Notes: generated by a model from the letters alone, not told the origin. Shown: positions 26,770 to 36,787, counted from the first letter of the stretch. The stretch: 64,000 bases of DNA from an uncultured Ruminococcus sp. (GCF_947301925.1 NZ_CAMYUE010000008.1:48978-112977), one strand, 5' to 3'. Translations and numbers: made by a program.

Positions 26770-28362
26770 TTATTTCTTCTTTTTATTATTTTTTACGGCC
26801 TTTTCGGTCTTTTCCTTTACTTCATCTGCTTCCTCCTCGATGGCGTCGATAACGTCCTCGAGATCGCAGTCGTCATCATCATCGTCATCATCTCCGCCTG
26901 CCGAAGCCTTTGCGGTCATATTATTGGAAGACTTCAGTGCACCAAGGAATGAAGCTACAAAGTAGATGAGGAATACGAGCGCCTCAACAACGAAGAGGGG
27001 CTTTATGGAGTTAACTACAGCCTCTTTGATGCCTGCTCCCACTGACTTCTGAGCGGGGATAAGAATATTGTAGGCGTGTGCGAACTGAACGTTCTCGTAG
27101 TAATCCTCTGCGGTCTTCTCTGTGAGATCAACGATCTGGGATACCTTCTCGCTGAGTGAAGCGATATCAGCCTCTACCTTCTCAACATTTTCCTTTGAGC
27201 TGTTCTTGTTGCTCTTGAGAGCATCGCGTCTTGACTCATAGTATTTTATATCCTGCTTTGTCTCGGCAAGGTTTGCCTCTACCTTGGTCTTCTGTCTGAA
27301 CAGTGAATCATACTGATCTGAAGCTGTTGCATACTGTGTATTTGTGGAATCGGTGCCGTTTCCGAAGATAAGGATAGAATCCTTCTCATACTGCTTTATG
27401 GACTCGTCGAGGGAAGCAAGACGCTCTGCATATTCGTCCTTGTCGCGGTTGAGGTTCTCGATCCTGTAGTCATAATAGGCAAGAGCAGCTTCTTTGTTCT
27501 TGGTAACGTTGTTTACTGAGATATAGGACGAGATTCTGTCGATATCTATGCTTCTTACTGTCTTTGCATATTCCGAAAGGTCCTTGAAGGTATAACCTGT
27601 AACACTTGAACGGAAGTTCGTGTTGTCATCATTTGAAAGAGAGCTCAGGTAGCTTCTTACAGTTCTGAGAGAATCCCTGAACAGGTCGAGCTGCTGTGCA
27701 TAGTCATAACCTTCGTACTCGGCAGCGTTTACAGCAGCACCGAGAGGTTCATTGTAGCCGTACTGCTCATAGAAGTAGTCGCCGTAGCACTTGAGCAGTG
27801 TATTGAGCACCTCAACGCCTGTCTTTCTGTCGAAGCCTGCTGCTCCGAAGTCGAAGTATATAGTGAACTGTGTGGGATAATACTTTGTATCCAGCATAGC
27901 CTGTGCAGCAGAGAGGCTTCCGCTTGTGGCCTTGTCCATAACGCTGTTGTAGGCTGTGAGCTTATCGTAAGCGTCATCGGGTATCTTATAATCGAAGGAT
28001 ATGTTGGCTCTTACGTCCTCAACCTTATCGAGCTCGATATTGAGCTGTGTAAGAGTTCTTTCTATAACTACGGGATCCTTCATGGTCTCTATCTCGAACT
28101 TGCGTCCCGCAGGGTCCAGACCCTTTTCAATATTGGGATATGTAAAGCTTATCAGCGCTCTCGCAGGAGTCTTGGAAGAAAAAGTTCTTATGGATGAAAT
28201 AACTACTCCGAGGATACCTGCAATGATAGCAGCAGCAAGCCAGATTGCAAGGTTCTTCTTGAGCTTCTGCATAATGGACGAAACGGAAACGACTATCTCG
28301 TTCTTGTTGTCATCCTGATTTTTAATCGTAACGTTGAGGTTACGCTCTTCTCTTTTAGCCAT
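26770..28362 (-). CDS. Wzz-like polysaccharide co-polymerase / chain-length determinant
   Basis: 530 residues with one membrane helix at about 39-57, a large extracytoplasmic part (60-445) with long coiled coils (about 295-440), and a second helix at about 460-480. This is the topology of Wzz/PCP proteins that set polysaccharide chain length. After the second helix there is an Asp-rich run and a basic tail ending KNNKKKK, which is unusual for the family. No tyrosine-kinase domain is attached. GGAGGT precedes the ATG. A glmM and a YfhO-like gene lie next to it, in line with envelope polysaccharide work. Confidence 0.75.
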   Translation of the reverse strand: MAKREERNLNVTIKNQDDNKNEIVVSVSSIMQKLKKNLAIWLAAAIIAGILGVVISSIRTFSSKTPARALISFTYPNIEKGLDPAGRKFEIETMKDPVVIERTLTQLNIELDKVEDVRANISFDYKIPDDAYDKLTAYNSVMDKATSGSLSAAQAMLDTKYYPTQFTIYFDFGAAGFDRKTGVEVLNTLLKCYGDYFYEQYGYNEPLGAAVNAAEYEGYDYAQQLDLFRDSLRTVRSYLSSLSNDDNTNFRSSVTGYTFKDLSEYAKTVRSIDIDRISSYISVNNVTKNKEAALAYYDYRIENLNRDKDEYAERLASLDESIKQYEKDSILIFGNGTDSTNTQYATASDQYDSLFRQKTKVEANLAETKQDIKYYESRRDALKSNKNSSKENVEKVEADIASLSEKVSQIVDLTEKTAEDYYENVQFAHAYNILIPAQKSVGAGIKEAVVNSIKPLFVVEALVFLIYFVASFLGALKSSNNMTAKASAGGDDDDDDDDCDLEDVIDAIEEEADEVKEKTEKAVKNNKKKK

Positions 28363-28516
28363 TTTGACCTCCGTGTTCCTTTTTTATTTTTCATTACGGC
28401 ATAACACGCCGTAATAATCATTATATCACTAAAAAAAACAACAGTCAATAGAAAAAGACGAAATTTCCGTTTCTGACGAATTTTTCCTTGTCATCGGCCT
28501 ACGTATCGGTCACAAT

Positions 28517-28549
28517 ACAAAAAGCGCCCTCCTTTCGGAGAGCGCTGCG
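28517..28549 (-). terminator. Terminator of glmM
   Basis: AGCGCTCTCC / GGAGGGCGCT hairpin followed by TTTTTG on the minus strand, directly after the glmM stop. Confidence 0.8.
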
Positions 28550-28559
28550 GCTTTATATA

Positions 28560-29945
28560 TTATAATGTATGACCCTTGGACTTTATAACGCTGACAACTC
28601 TGTCAACGCAGCTGCGGCATACAGTCTCGTCCTCAGCCTCTACCATTACTCTCACAAGAGGCTCTGTACCGCTTTCGCGTACCAGTATCCTTCCGGAGCT
28701 GCCAAGCTCGGCCGCTACCTTCTCCACCTCTGCACACACATCGGGGTCTGCCTGAGCGGCCGCCTTGTCCTTTACCTTTACATTCTCCAGCACCTGGGGA
28801 TATACTGTGAAGGGAGCCGCAAGCTCGCTGAGCTTCTTCTGGCGCGACATGATGACCTGCATGATCTTCAGGCTGGTGAGTATGCCGTCGCCTGTGGAGG
28901 CATACTTTGAGAAGATGATGTGGCCTGACTGCTCTCCGCCGAGACAGCAGTCATGCTCCTTCATATACTCGTATACATATTTATCGCCTACTGCGGTCTT
29001 TGCGTACTCTACACCTATCTCGTCGAAGGCTCTGTACAGGCCGAAGTTGGACATTACTGTAGTAACTACCGTATTATTGATGAGCTTTCCGCGCTCCTTC
29101 ATATATCTTCCGTAGATGTAGAGGATATGGTCGCCTGTGATGACATTGCCCTTCTCGTCAACACAGAGGCAGCGGTCGGCGTCGCCGTCATAGGCAAAGC
29201 CTGCATCGAGCCCCTTCTCCACCACGAATTTCTGTAAATTCTCGATATGTGTTGAGCCTGCGTTGTTGTTGATGTTAACGCCTGTAGGCTCTGCATTTAT
29301 AACGTAGGTCTCTGCGCCGAGAGCGTCAAATACGGATTTTGCAATGTTCCATGCTGCGCCGTTGGCACAGTCAAGGCCTATCTTCATGCCTCTGAAGGAG
29401 TACATTCCCAGAGATATGAGGTATCCCACATAGCGGTTCCTGCCCGATACATAGTCAACGCTCCTGCCTATCTTCTCGCCGTGTGCGAAGGGGACCTCAG
29501 GCCAGTCCTGACCGAAGGCGCTGAGCTTTCCGTCAAGGTAAGCCTCAACAAGGTCGATGACCTCGTCCTGCATCTTCTCGCCCTGTCCGTTTATGAGCTT
29601 GATGCCGTTATCGTGATATGGGTTATGGCTGGCGGATATCATTATACCGCAGTCAAAGCTGTCAACTCTTGATATGTAGGCTACCGAGGGTGTAGTAGTC
29701 ACATGGAGCAGATATGCGTCAGCGCCCGAAGCGGTAAGTCCGCCTACCAGGGAATACTCAAACATATAGCTTGAAAGTCTGGTATCCTTGCCTATTACTA
29801 TGCGCGGAGCGGTATCGTCTCCGTTCCTTCTTCTAAGCTCGCCGTAGTACCAGCCCAGGAACCTTCCCACCTTATATGCGTGGTCTGCTGTGAGGTTCTC
29901 GTTTGCGGTGCCTCTGAATCCGTCTGTACCAAAATACTTGCCCAC
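28560..29945 (-). CDS. glmM: Phosphoglucosamine mutase
   Basis: 461 residues, converting glucosamine-6-phosphate to glucosamine-1-phosphate for UDP-GlcNAc, hence peptidoglycan and polysaccharide. It shows GTDGFRGTANE at the start, the phosphoserine loop ISASHNPYHDNGIK, the metal loop DGDADRCLCVD and GGEQSGHIIF for sugar binding. The phosphate-binding loop RESGTEPLVRVMVE comes at the end. The start codon is GTG at 29945 with AAGGAG eight bases before it. It is transcribed apart from its neighbours. Confidence 0.97.
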   Translation of the reverse strand: MGKYFGTDGFRGTANENLTADHAYKVGRFLGWYYGELRRRNGDDTAPRIVIGKDTRLSSYMFEYSLVGGLTASGADAYLLHVTTTPSVAYISRVDSFDCGIMISASHNPYHDNGIKLINGQGEKMQDEVIDLVEAYLDGKLSAFGQDWPEVPFAHGEKIGRSVDYVSGRNRYVGYLISLGMYSFRGMKIGLDCANGAAWNIAKSVFDALGAETYVINAEPTGVNINNNAGSTHIENLQKFVVEKGLDAGFAYDGDADRCLCVDEKGNVITGDHILYIYGRYMKERGKLINNTVVTTVMSNFGLYRAFDEIGVEYAKTAVGDKYVYEYMKEHDCCLGGEQSGHIIFSKYASTGDGILTSLKIMQVIMSRQKKLSELAAPFTVYPQVLENVKVKDKAAAQADPDVCAEVEKVAAELGSSGRILVRESGTEPLVRVMVEAEDETVCRSCVDRVVSVIKSKGHTL

Positions 29946-30326
29946 TATTATATCTCCTTAAAAAAATGATATGATATATCAAGTCCTGTAAAGACTCATA
30001 ACGACACTATTATATCACGTCACGCCCCCGCCGTCAACGGTTTTTGCAGAATGTTCACAATAATAGTATAATTTACCCTTTAACAGCAAAAAATGTCGCC
30101 TCTGTTATATTATACGGATAAGGGAGCAAAAACTCTCACCTTTTTATATGCAAAATTTTCCGCATAAAATATAACGGTAATGTGGGAATTTGACTATTGC
30201 AAAAGCAGAAGATTTGTAGTATAATAGAAAATAGTATAAAATCGGGCTTTATGTCTTTACGGCGCTGTCAAGCAGCCTGCGCCGCAGGGGCCTTTTTCCT
30301 GTGCCCGAACAAAAGGAGGAACAAAA
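29946..30326. other. 381-base divergent intergenic region
   Basis: Holds the glmM ribosome-binding site at its left edge and the YfhO-gene promoter and leader at the right. The middle (29990-30180) is AT-rich and shows no gene, no tRNA and no long inverted repeat that I can see. Confidence 0.6.
30197..30225 (+). promoter_or_regulatory. Promoter of the YfhO-like gene
   Basis: TTGCAA (30197-30202), 17-bp spacer, TATAAT (30220-30225). The leader of about 95 bases contains a CGGCGC / GCGCCG hairpin before the ribosome-binding site. Confidence 0.7.
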
Positions 30327-33300
30327 TTGGCTAAGTCAAAAGCTACGGGCACCAAAACAGCTGCTGCCCGCAACAAGATCGGCAGTAAGCGACCTGCTGT
30401 CACTGCCGCAGACATCATAGCCGAGAAGAGAGGGAGAAAAATCAGGCCGATATTCTATTTCGCGGCCTTTATTGTTCCCTTCCTGCTCACGCTTCTGGCG
30501 TACATCGGCTTCGACGTCTATCCCTTCGGCGAGCGCTCAGTGCTCACCCTCGACCTCAACGGTCAGTACATCTACTACTTTGAAGCTCTCAGGAGAGATT
30601 TCTGGGGCGGAGGAAGCGCCTTCTACAGCTGGAGCCGTAACCTTTCGGGCGGCTTCATGGGTATCATAGGCTACTACCTGGCAAGCCCCTTCACTCTTAT
30701 AATCATGATCCTTCCGAGAAAGATGATACTCGAAAGCATGATGATAATGCAGATGACAAAGGTGGGCTCCGCAGGACTTACCTTCAGCATCTACGCACAG
30801 AAATCAAAGAAGGTAAAGCCTCTCCAGTCCATCATGTTCTCTACGATGTATGCTATGATGGCATATGTAGTGATCCAGCTCATCGACCCCATGTGGGTCG
30901 ACGGCCCCGTGTTCCTGCCTCTTATCATCCTGGGCGTGGAATACCTGATAGACGACGGACGGAAGCTCAACTATATCATCCCCACAGCCATAATGTTCGT
31001 GGCAAACTTCTACATCGGCTTCATGATAGCCATATTCATCGCCCTTTACTTCGTATACTATATGTTCTTCGGAACAAAGCGCAAGTTCAAGGGCATCGAG
31101 GACTACGGAAAGACCTTCGGCACTATGGTCTTGTCAACCGTTGTCGTCCTCATGTGCAGCTGCTTTATGATACTGCCTGTCTACAATGCTCTGGCACTGG
31201 GTAAGTTCGACTTCTCCGTGCCCGATTACAGCTACAAGGCAATGTTCAACCCCATAGAGCTTGTACCCTGTCTGCTTCCCGATCAGTACTACTCGGTAAA
31301 CGTTGACGAGGGAACACGCTTCTACGGACGCCCCGAGATCTACTGCGGCGTTCTCACATTCATACTTGTCCCCCTGTTCTTCATGAACAAGAAGATCAAG
31401 CGCAACAACAAGATCGGCTACGGTCTCATGACATTTGCACTGCTCTTCAGTATGTATGTAAAGCCCATCAACATGATGTGGCACGGCGGCCAGGATCCTA
31501 ACTGGCTCCCCTACAGGTACTCATTCCTGCTGTCCTTCGTGCTGGTTTCCATGGCGGCGGAGGTGTTCTCAAAGCTGGACGGCTACAAGCTGACTCCGAT
31601 GAACGCGGGAATATCCGCTGTCACGGTGGGCGGTCTCACCGCCATATTCTGCGGCATGATGAAGAAATTCAACTACAACGAGGAAAAGTACAAGTATGTA
31701 GCCCTTACCCCGTATAAGGCAAAGCTCGACAGCGCCGACTCCACAGAACAGCTCTGGCTGGGCACTATCGCCTTCGGACTCATACTGGCCGCAATATACC
31801 TCATCGGTATATATATGTACAGCCACTCCAAGACCAAGAAGGCAAGGAACGCCATAACCGTGTTCATGGCAGGTCTCATCTTCTTCGAGACAGGCTACAA
31901 CTGCTTCGATACCTTCAGGAAGATATTCAAGGAGGTAGGAAACTCCGGCAAGGCCACCTACACCGAGATAATCACCGCTCCCGAGGTGGTAAAGGAGCTG
32001 GAGGCATACGACAGCGGCTTCTACCGTGCGGAAAAGACCTACGACAGAATGGTAAACGACCCGCTGGCATATAACCTCAAGGGAATATCCCACTCCAGCT
32101 CGGTAATGAACTCAAGAGCTATCACCTTCATCGAGACCATGGGCTACTTCACACAGAGCTTCGAGTCAAAGTATCAGGGCTGCAACCCCGTTGCCGACTC
32201 TATCCTGGGTATCAAGTACGTCCTTGACGATCCCGAGAGAAACAGCAGCAGCAGGAACCTGCTGGACGCTTCCTATATCAAGCGCTTTGAGTCCTCCTAC
32301 ACCAAGGACAAGGACGTTCCCGCACATATCGACGTATATGAGAACCCCAATGCTCTCAACATCGGCTATATGGCTGACGACGACATACTGGTGCTCTCGG
32401 GTCTGGGCAACGATAACCCCTTCAACAGCCTGAACAACTTCCTCAGCGCTATGACGGGCAATACCCCCGACTTCTACGCAAATCCCATAGTACCCAAGCA
32501 GTACTATGTACCCTTTGACTGCAAGATAAGCTACGACGATACAAAGGTATACCTCCACGATTACTTCAACGATCCCGACGGCGACGGCAACGGCACAATG
32601 CACGACTGCTATGAGGCATTCGCAGGCGTAAACGACGCTGTAGTAAACATTGACGTAACTGTTCCCCACGACGGCAACATCTATATGCACCTGGGCTCTG
32701 AAATGAGACGTCAGTGCAACGTATGGGTAGCCGTTAAGGGCGAGGACGGAGTCTACAGAGGACAGAACACAGGCACAGAAGCATTTGACGGCTACGGTCA
32801 GTACTTCACCACCAACTCTTCTCCTATAGTAAGAATGGGTCCCTTCAAGGAAGGCGACGAGGTCGAGGTAAGACTCACTATCCCGCCCACAGGCCCCAAC
32901 GGAAGCTATACAGGTCAGAACGAGTACATCATGGTCAGAAAGAACGCCGGCTTCAACTTCTACTACCTTGACGAGGAAGCCTTCACAGAGGATATCACCA
33001 AGCTCAAGGCAAATCAGTGGGAGCTGGACATGGACAAGACCAACGACCGCTACCTGGTAGGCGATATCGACGCTCAGGAAGGCCAGATACTCATGACCAC
33101 CATTCCCTATGAGCCCGGCTGGAAGGTACAGGTGGACGGCAAGACCATCGACAACCTCATTGTTGAGGAGACCACCGATCAGGGTACAAAGGTGCTCAAG
33201 AACAAGGAAGGCTCTGTGGGTCAGGTCATCGTACTGGGTACAATGATCGGCATAAAGCTTCCCGCAGGTCACCACACAGTATCCATGAAGTATACTCCTC

Positions 33301-33938
33301 CCGGATTCAATCTGGGCGTAATAACACTTATACTCGGCATCGCAGTGCTGGTACTGTTCTACAGGTACGACAAGAAGCACAACAAGGTCATCATCGCCGA
33401 CAAGAAGAGGAAGGAACTCTTCAAGAACAAGAGCGTTGACGAGATAGTCGAGGAGCTCAACAAGGAGCACGAGGCAGCAGCCAAAGGCAGGAAGAAAAAG
33501 AAGAAGACCGAAGCTGCAAAAACAGACACCGAGGATAAACCTGACGACGATACCAAGGCCGAAAAGACCGAAAAGCCAAAGAAGGCCGCAAAGAAGACCG
33601 TCATAGCGGTCGAGGCGGAGGAAGAGGCTGAGGAAAAGGCCGAGGAGATCGAAAACGACGCCGAAAGGTTCATCAGAAACGCGGACGCCTCCCTGAAGGA
33701 AGGCATCAGCAGCGTTGAGGACGAGGCCGGGGAGGCTGTCGGAGATATAGCGGAAGAGGCTGAGGAAGCAGCCGATGAAGCCGCTGATATCGTCGATGAG
33801 GCCGCCGAAGAAGTCGTTGACAAGGCTGAGGAGAAAGTCTCCGAGGCTGCTGAAAAGGTCAAGCTGAAGGCTTCAGAGTCGGTAAAGAAGGCTGTATCTA
33901 CTGACGCTCCCAAGAAAAACAAGAAGAAAAAGAAATAA
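30327..33938 (+). CDS. YfhO-like multi-pass membrane protein with charged C-terminal extension
   Basis: 1203 residues. Basic N-terminus, then about a dozen membrane helices (45-560) with LDLNGQYIYYFEALRRDFWGG and SWSRNLSGGFMG as in YfhO/GT-C-like proteins. A large extracytoplasmic region (about 560-1000), one more helix near 1015-1035 and a cytoplasmic tail follow. YfhO homologues help glycosylate teichoic acids or other surface polymers. The last 160 residues are low-complexity: Lys/Glu segments, Ala-rich amphipathic repeats (EEAEEAADEAADIVDEAAEE) and a KKNKKKKK end, absent from typical homologues. The start is TTG, fixed by AGGAGGA six bases before it. Confidence 0.85.
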   Translation: MAKSKATGTKTAAARNKIGSKRPAVTAADIIAEKRGRKIRPIFYFAAFIVPFLLTLLAYIGFDVYPFGERSVLTLDLNGQYIYYFEALRRDFWGGGSAFYSWSRNLSGGFMGIIGYYLASPFTLIIMILPRKMILESMMIMQMTKVGSAGLTFSIYAQKSKKVKPLQSIMFSTMYAMMAYVVIQLIDPMWVDGPVFLPLIILGVEYLIDDGRKLNYIIPTAIMFVANFYIGFMIAIFIALYFVYYMFFGTKRKFKGIEDYGKTFGTMVLSTVVVLMCSCFMILPVYNALALGKFDFSVPDYSYKAMFNPIELVPCLLPDQYYSVNVDEGTRFYGRPEIYCGVLTFILVPLFFMNKKIKRNNKIGYGLMTFALLFSMYVKPINMMWHGGQDPNWLPYRYSFLLSFVLVSMAAEVFSKLDGYKLTPMNAGISAVTVGGLTAIFCGMMKKFNYNEEKYKYVALTPYKAKLDSADSTEQLWLGTIAFGLILAAIYLIGIYMYSHSKTKKARNAITVFMAGLIFFETGYNCFDTFRKIFKEVGNSGKATYTEIITAPEVVKELEAYDSGFYRAEKTYDRMVNDPLAYNLKGISHSSSVMNSRAITFIETMGYFTQSFESKYQGCNPVADSILGIKYVLDDPERNSSSRNLLDASYIKRFESSYTKDKDVPAHIDVYENPNALNIGYMADDDILVLSGLGNDNPFNSLNNFLSAMTGNTPDFYANPIVPKQYYVPFDCKISYDDTKVYLHDYFNDPDGDGNGTMHDCYEAFAGVNDAVVNIDVTVPHDGNIYMHLGSEMRRQCNVWVAVKGEDGVYRGQNTGTEAFDGYGQYFTTNSSPIVRMGPFKEGDEVEVRLTIPPTGPNGSYTGQNEYIMVRKNAGFNFYYLDEEAFTEDITKLKANQWELDMDKTNDRYLVGDIDAQEGQILMTTIPYEPGWKVQVDGKTIDNLIVEETTDQGTKVLKNKEGSVGQVIVLGTMIGIKLPAGHHTVSMKYTPPGFNLGVITLILGIAVLVLFYRYDKKHNKVIIADKKRKELFKNKSVDEIVEELNKEHEAAAKGRKKKKKTEAAKTDTEDKPDDDTKAEKTEKPKKAAKKTVIAVEAEEEAEEKAEEIENDAERFIRNADASLKEGISSVEDEAGEAVGDIAEEAEEAADEAADIVDEAAEEVVDKAEEKVSEAAEKVKLKASESVKKAVSTDAPKKNKKKKK

Positions 33939-33944
33939 TATGAC

Positions 33945-33969
33945 GCCCCCGCAGTTGCGGGGGCTTTCT
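33945..33969 (+). terminator. Terminator of the YfhO-like gene
   Basis: GCCCCCGCA / TGCGGGGGC hairpin followed by TTTCTT. Confidence 0.85.
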
Positions 33970-34337
33970 TCATGCCTTTTTTGCCCCCGTTTCGGGGTAT
34001 GGTAAAAATCGACAAAAAATGGTAATATAACGATGTGCTTATTAATTTTTTATTTATATGTTTATTCAGTTGCTTTGTTTTGGAATAGTATAAACAATAC
34101 CTAAAAAATATTATACCAAAATAATATTGTTGCAACAATCCTCCCCTATTCTCCGAGCTTTCACTATACATATGCACTAAATACTCCGCTATAATTTCTA
34201 TGCAAGTTTTGTTGCATTTTGCACAAATCATCTTGACTTTATTTTACATTTGTGCTAAACTTTAGTTGTCAGAAAGAATTTCGGGATTAACTGCACTGGA
34301 TCCCGAAAGGTAAAATTCTTATCTTAGGAGGAATACT
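33970..34337. other. AT-rich control region of the GH5 cellulase gene
   Basis: No ORF. It contains the palindrome ATTGTTGCAACAAT (34126-34139), a possible operator, and the promoter at 34233-34261. A further TTGTTGCA-like half-site occurs near 34210. Confidence 0.5.
34233..34261 (+). promoter_or_regulatory. Promoter of the GH5 cellulase gene
   Basis: TTGACT (34233-34238), 17-bp spacer, TAAACT (34256-34261) with extended -10 TGC. The GH10 gene has a very similar TTGACT...TTGTGCTA arrangement. Confidence 0.65.
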
Positions 34338-36599
34338 ATGTTCATCAATTCAAAGAACGTGAAGCGCGTGGTAAGCATCTCTGCGGCAGCAGTTTGTATC
34401 TTATCTTCACTTCGCATTGCTCCGATCGGTGATATCGCCGACGCAGCAGCTCCGACAATGACAGCCTTTGAGATCACAGAAAACATGAAAGTCGGCTGGA
34501 ATCTCGGTAACACACTGGACGCTAAGGCAGGCGGCATAGACGCACAGGGCAATTCCTACGATTATGATCACGCAGGACTTGAGACAGAGACCTGCTGGGG
34601 CTGCCCCGAGGCTAATCAGCAGCTGTTTGACGCTCTCAAGGCAAAGGGCTTCAACACTGTCCGCATCCCCACAACATGGTTCCAGCATCTTGACGAGAAC
34701 GACAACATCGATCCCGAATGGATGGCTCGTGTTCATCAGGTAGTTGACTACGCATACAAGAACGATATGTATGTTATCCTCAACCTCCACCACGAGAACT
34801 GGATCAACAGAGGCGATCTTCTCACAGCTTATGACGAGATCAACCCCAGACTCCTCAAGCTCTGGACTCAGATAGCCACAGAGTTCAAGGACTACGATCA
34901 GCACCTCATCTTCGAGTGCATGAACGAGCCCCGTGCCGTAGGCAAGTCCTACGAGTGGTGGTCCGCTACACCTGTTGAGGAAGCAAACGTTATCAACAGA
35001 CTGGAAGCTAACTTCGTAGAGCTCATCAGAGGCATGGACGGCCCTTACGCAAAGACCCGTCTCCTCATGCTCCCCGGCTATGTGGCAAGCTCGGACAAGA
35101 CCTTCCTCAAGCAGATCGTTCTTCCCGAGAACGACGAATTCCTGGCTGTTTCGATCCACGCTTATACACCTTATAACTTCACAATGAATACAAACGAGGC
35201 AGAGGGTGCTTATCATGACACCTTCACAACTGCCTTCAGCAACGACCTCGCTTACAACCTCCAGAACTTCCGCGATATGTTCGTTGACAAGGGTATCCCC
35301 GTAGTTATCGGCGAGATGGGTACCTCAAACTTCGGCAACACACAGGCTCGTGTTGACTGGACAACTCAGTACTTCACAACTACAAAGAAATACGGTATCC
35401 CCTGCGTTCTCTGGGACAACGGCCAGGAGAGAGATCCCAGCAACCCTGATCAGAATCCCGGTGAGGTACACGGCTACATCAACCGTAAAACAGGCGAATG
35501 GAATCAGGATTCACTTCCTATCATCGAAAAGATGATGGAGATCATGAACGACAGCTCCATCAAGTGGGGCAGTGAGGCAAAGATACCTACCTATGATCAT
35601 CAGTCTCTCTCAGCAGGTACGGTATTCCTCGAGAATGCAACTATCGACGTTGCTCTCTCAGATACATACGGCAACTCAACTCCTGGCAAGGAGATCTCAT
35701 GGGATCAGCTCAAGGGCAAGGAAGTTGCTATCAAGTACACAGGCGATACACCTGTCCTCGCTGTTTCAGACAAGAGCTTCGACAACTGGTCGGAGATGTC
35801 TCCCTACACAGTTGACGAGGCAAACGGCATCGCTTACTACCTTGTAGACCAGCAGGTACCCAAGGCTTACTCAGCCGACCTTTCAACCCTTAATCATATG
35901 CAGGCAAGAACTCCCGGCAAGACAACTATCGAGAAAATAGTTATCCTTGAGGCTCCCGATATAACCATCGATGTTCCCGAGAACAAGACAAAGAAGTTCA
36001 AGCTTGACTTCTCCAACGCTAAGGCAGACGATAACCTTGTTCTCACTATCAAGGGTGAGCCCAATACAGATACAAACGGCTGTGTAGGCTTCAACGGCAA
36101 CGGCTGGGAGCAGATCGAGTGGAGCGGCAAGACAGACGCCAACGGCGTGCTGACTGTTACCATCGGCATGGACAAGTTCCCCGCTAATCTCCAGTCCGCT
36201 GAGTGCCAGATCTGGCTTGAGGCTGAGAAGCTTAACCTTGATGATTACTCATTCGTTTCTCAGGGCACTCCCGAGACAACAACTACTACAACAAGCACAA
36301 CAACTACAACAACTACAACTACATCATCAGAGACTACAACGACCACTACTACAACAAATCCCAATCCCGGCATAAAGAGCACCGGCAACGGCGACTCCAA
36401 CCAGGACGGTACAGTTGAGCTTGCAGATGCTATCTTCATCATGCAGTGTCTGGCTAACCCCAACAAGTATCAGCTCACAGCTGAGGGTCGTGTAGCAGCT
36501 GATGTATCAGGCAACGACGGCATCACTTCAGATGACGCTCTTACCATTCAGCTCTACCTCCTCCACAGAGTAGCTTCTCTCCCTGTAACACAGGGCTGA
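34338..36599 (+). CDS. Cellulosomal GH5 endoglucanase with dockerin
   Basis: 753 residues: signal peptide to about 36, then a GH5 TIM barrel at about 42-405 of the subfamily-4 type (VGWNLGNTLDA). The acid/base is Glu197 (ECMNEPR) and the nucleophile Glu326 (VIGEMGTS); HHENW and SIHAYTPYN are also present. Two beta-rich modules follow (about 415-545 and 550-635), probably carbohydrate-binding, then a Thr/Ser linker and a dockerin (DSNQDGTVELADAIFIMQ; DVSGNDGITSDDA). It should cut cellulose, xyloglucan or mixed-linkage glucan. AGGAGG precedes the ATG. It ends with VTQG and is the only one of the four enzymes with QC rather than Q[AS] in the dockerin helix. Confidence 0.94.
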   Translation: MFINSKNVKRVVSISAAAVCILSSLRIAPIGDIADAAAPTMTAFEITENMKVGWNLGNTLDAKAGGIDAQGNSYDYDHAGLETETCWGCPEANQQLFDALKAKGFNTVRIPTTWFQHLDENDNIDPEWMARVHQVVDYAYKNDMYVILNLHHENWINRGDLLTAYDEINPRLLKLWTQIATEFKDYDQHLIFECMNEPRAVGKSYEWWSATPVEEANVINRLEANFVELIRGMDGPYAKTRLLMLPGYVASSDKTFLKQIVLPENDEFLAVSIHAYTPYNFTMNTNEAEGAYHDTFTTAFSNDLAYNLQNFRDMFVDKGIPVVIGEMGTSNFGNTQARVDWTTQYFTTTKKYGIPCVLWDNGQERDPSNPDQNPGEVHGYINRKTGEWNQDSLPIIEKMMEIMNDSSIKWGSEAKIPTYDHQSLSAGTVFLENATIDVALSDTYGNSTPGKEISWDQLKGKEVAIKYTGDTPVLAVSDKSFDNWSEMSPYTVDEANGIAYYLVDQQVPKAYSADLSTLNHMQARTPGKTTIEKIVILEAPDITIDVPENKTKKFKLDFSNAKADDNLVLTIKGEPNTDTNGCVGFNGNGWEQIEWSGKTDANGVLTVTIGMDKFPANLQSAECQIWLEAEKLNLDDYSFVSQGTPETTTTTTSTTTTTTTTTSSETTTTTTTTNPNPGIKSTGNGDSNQDGTVELADAIFIMQCLANPNKYQLTAEGRVAADVSGNDGITSDDALTIQLYLLHRVASLPVTQG

Positions 36600-36642
36600 G
36601 ACCGATAATATCCATTAATCCGGTTCTTCAATTATACCTCTT

Positions 36643-36672
36643 TGCAGCTGCCTTCGGGCGGCTGCATTTTTT
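36643..36672 (+). terminator. Terminator of the GH5 gene
   Basis: TGCAGC-GCC TTCG GGC-GCTGCA hairpin followed by T6. Confidence 0.9.
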
Positions 36673-36754
36673 ATTTCAGCATTTCCCGGCACCATCATAT
36701 GCTATCCCCCCTATGGCTATTGAATTATAATATATTATTAACTTTTGCAGACTA

Positions 36755-36784
36755 TTGACAAAGCAATACTATCTGTTATATAAT
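36755..36784 (+). promoter_or_regulatory. Promoter of the cpsB-like gene
   Basis: TTGACA (36755-36760), 18-bp spacer, TATAAT (36779-36784). The transcript would have a leader of about 130 bases. Confidence 0.75.
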
Positions 36785-36787
36785 TAT

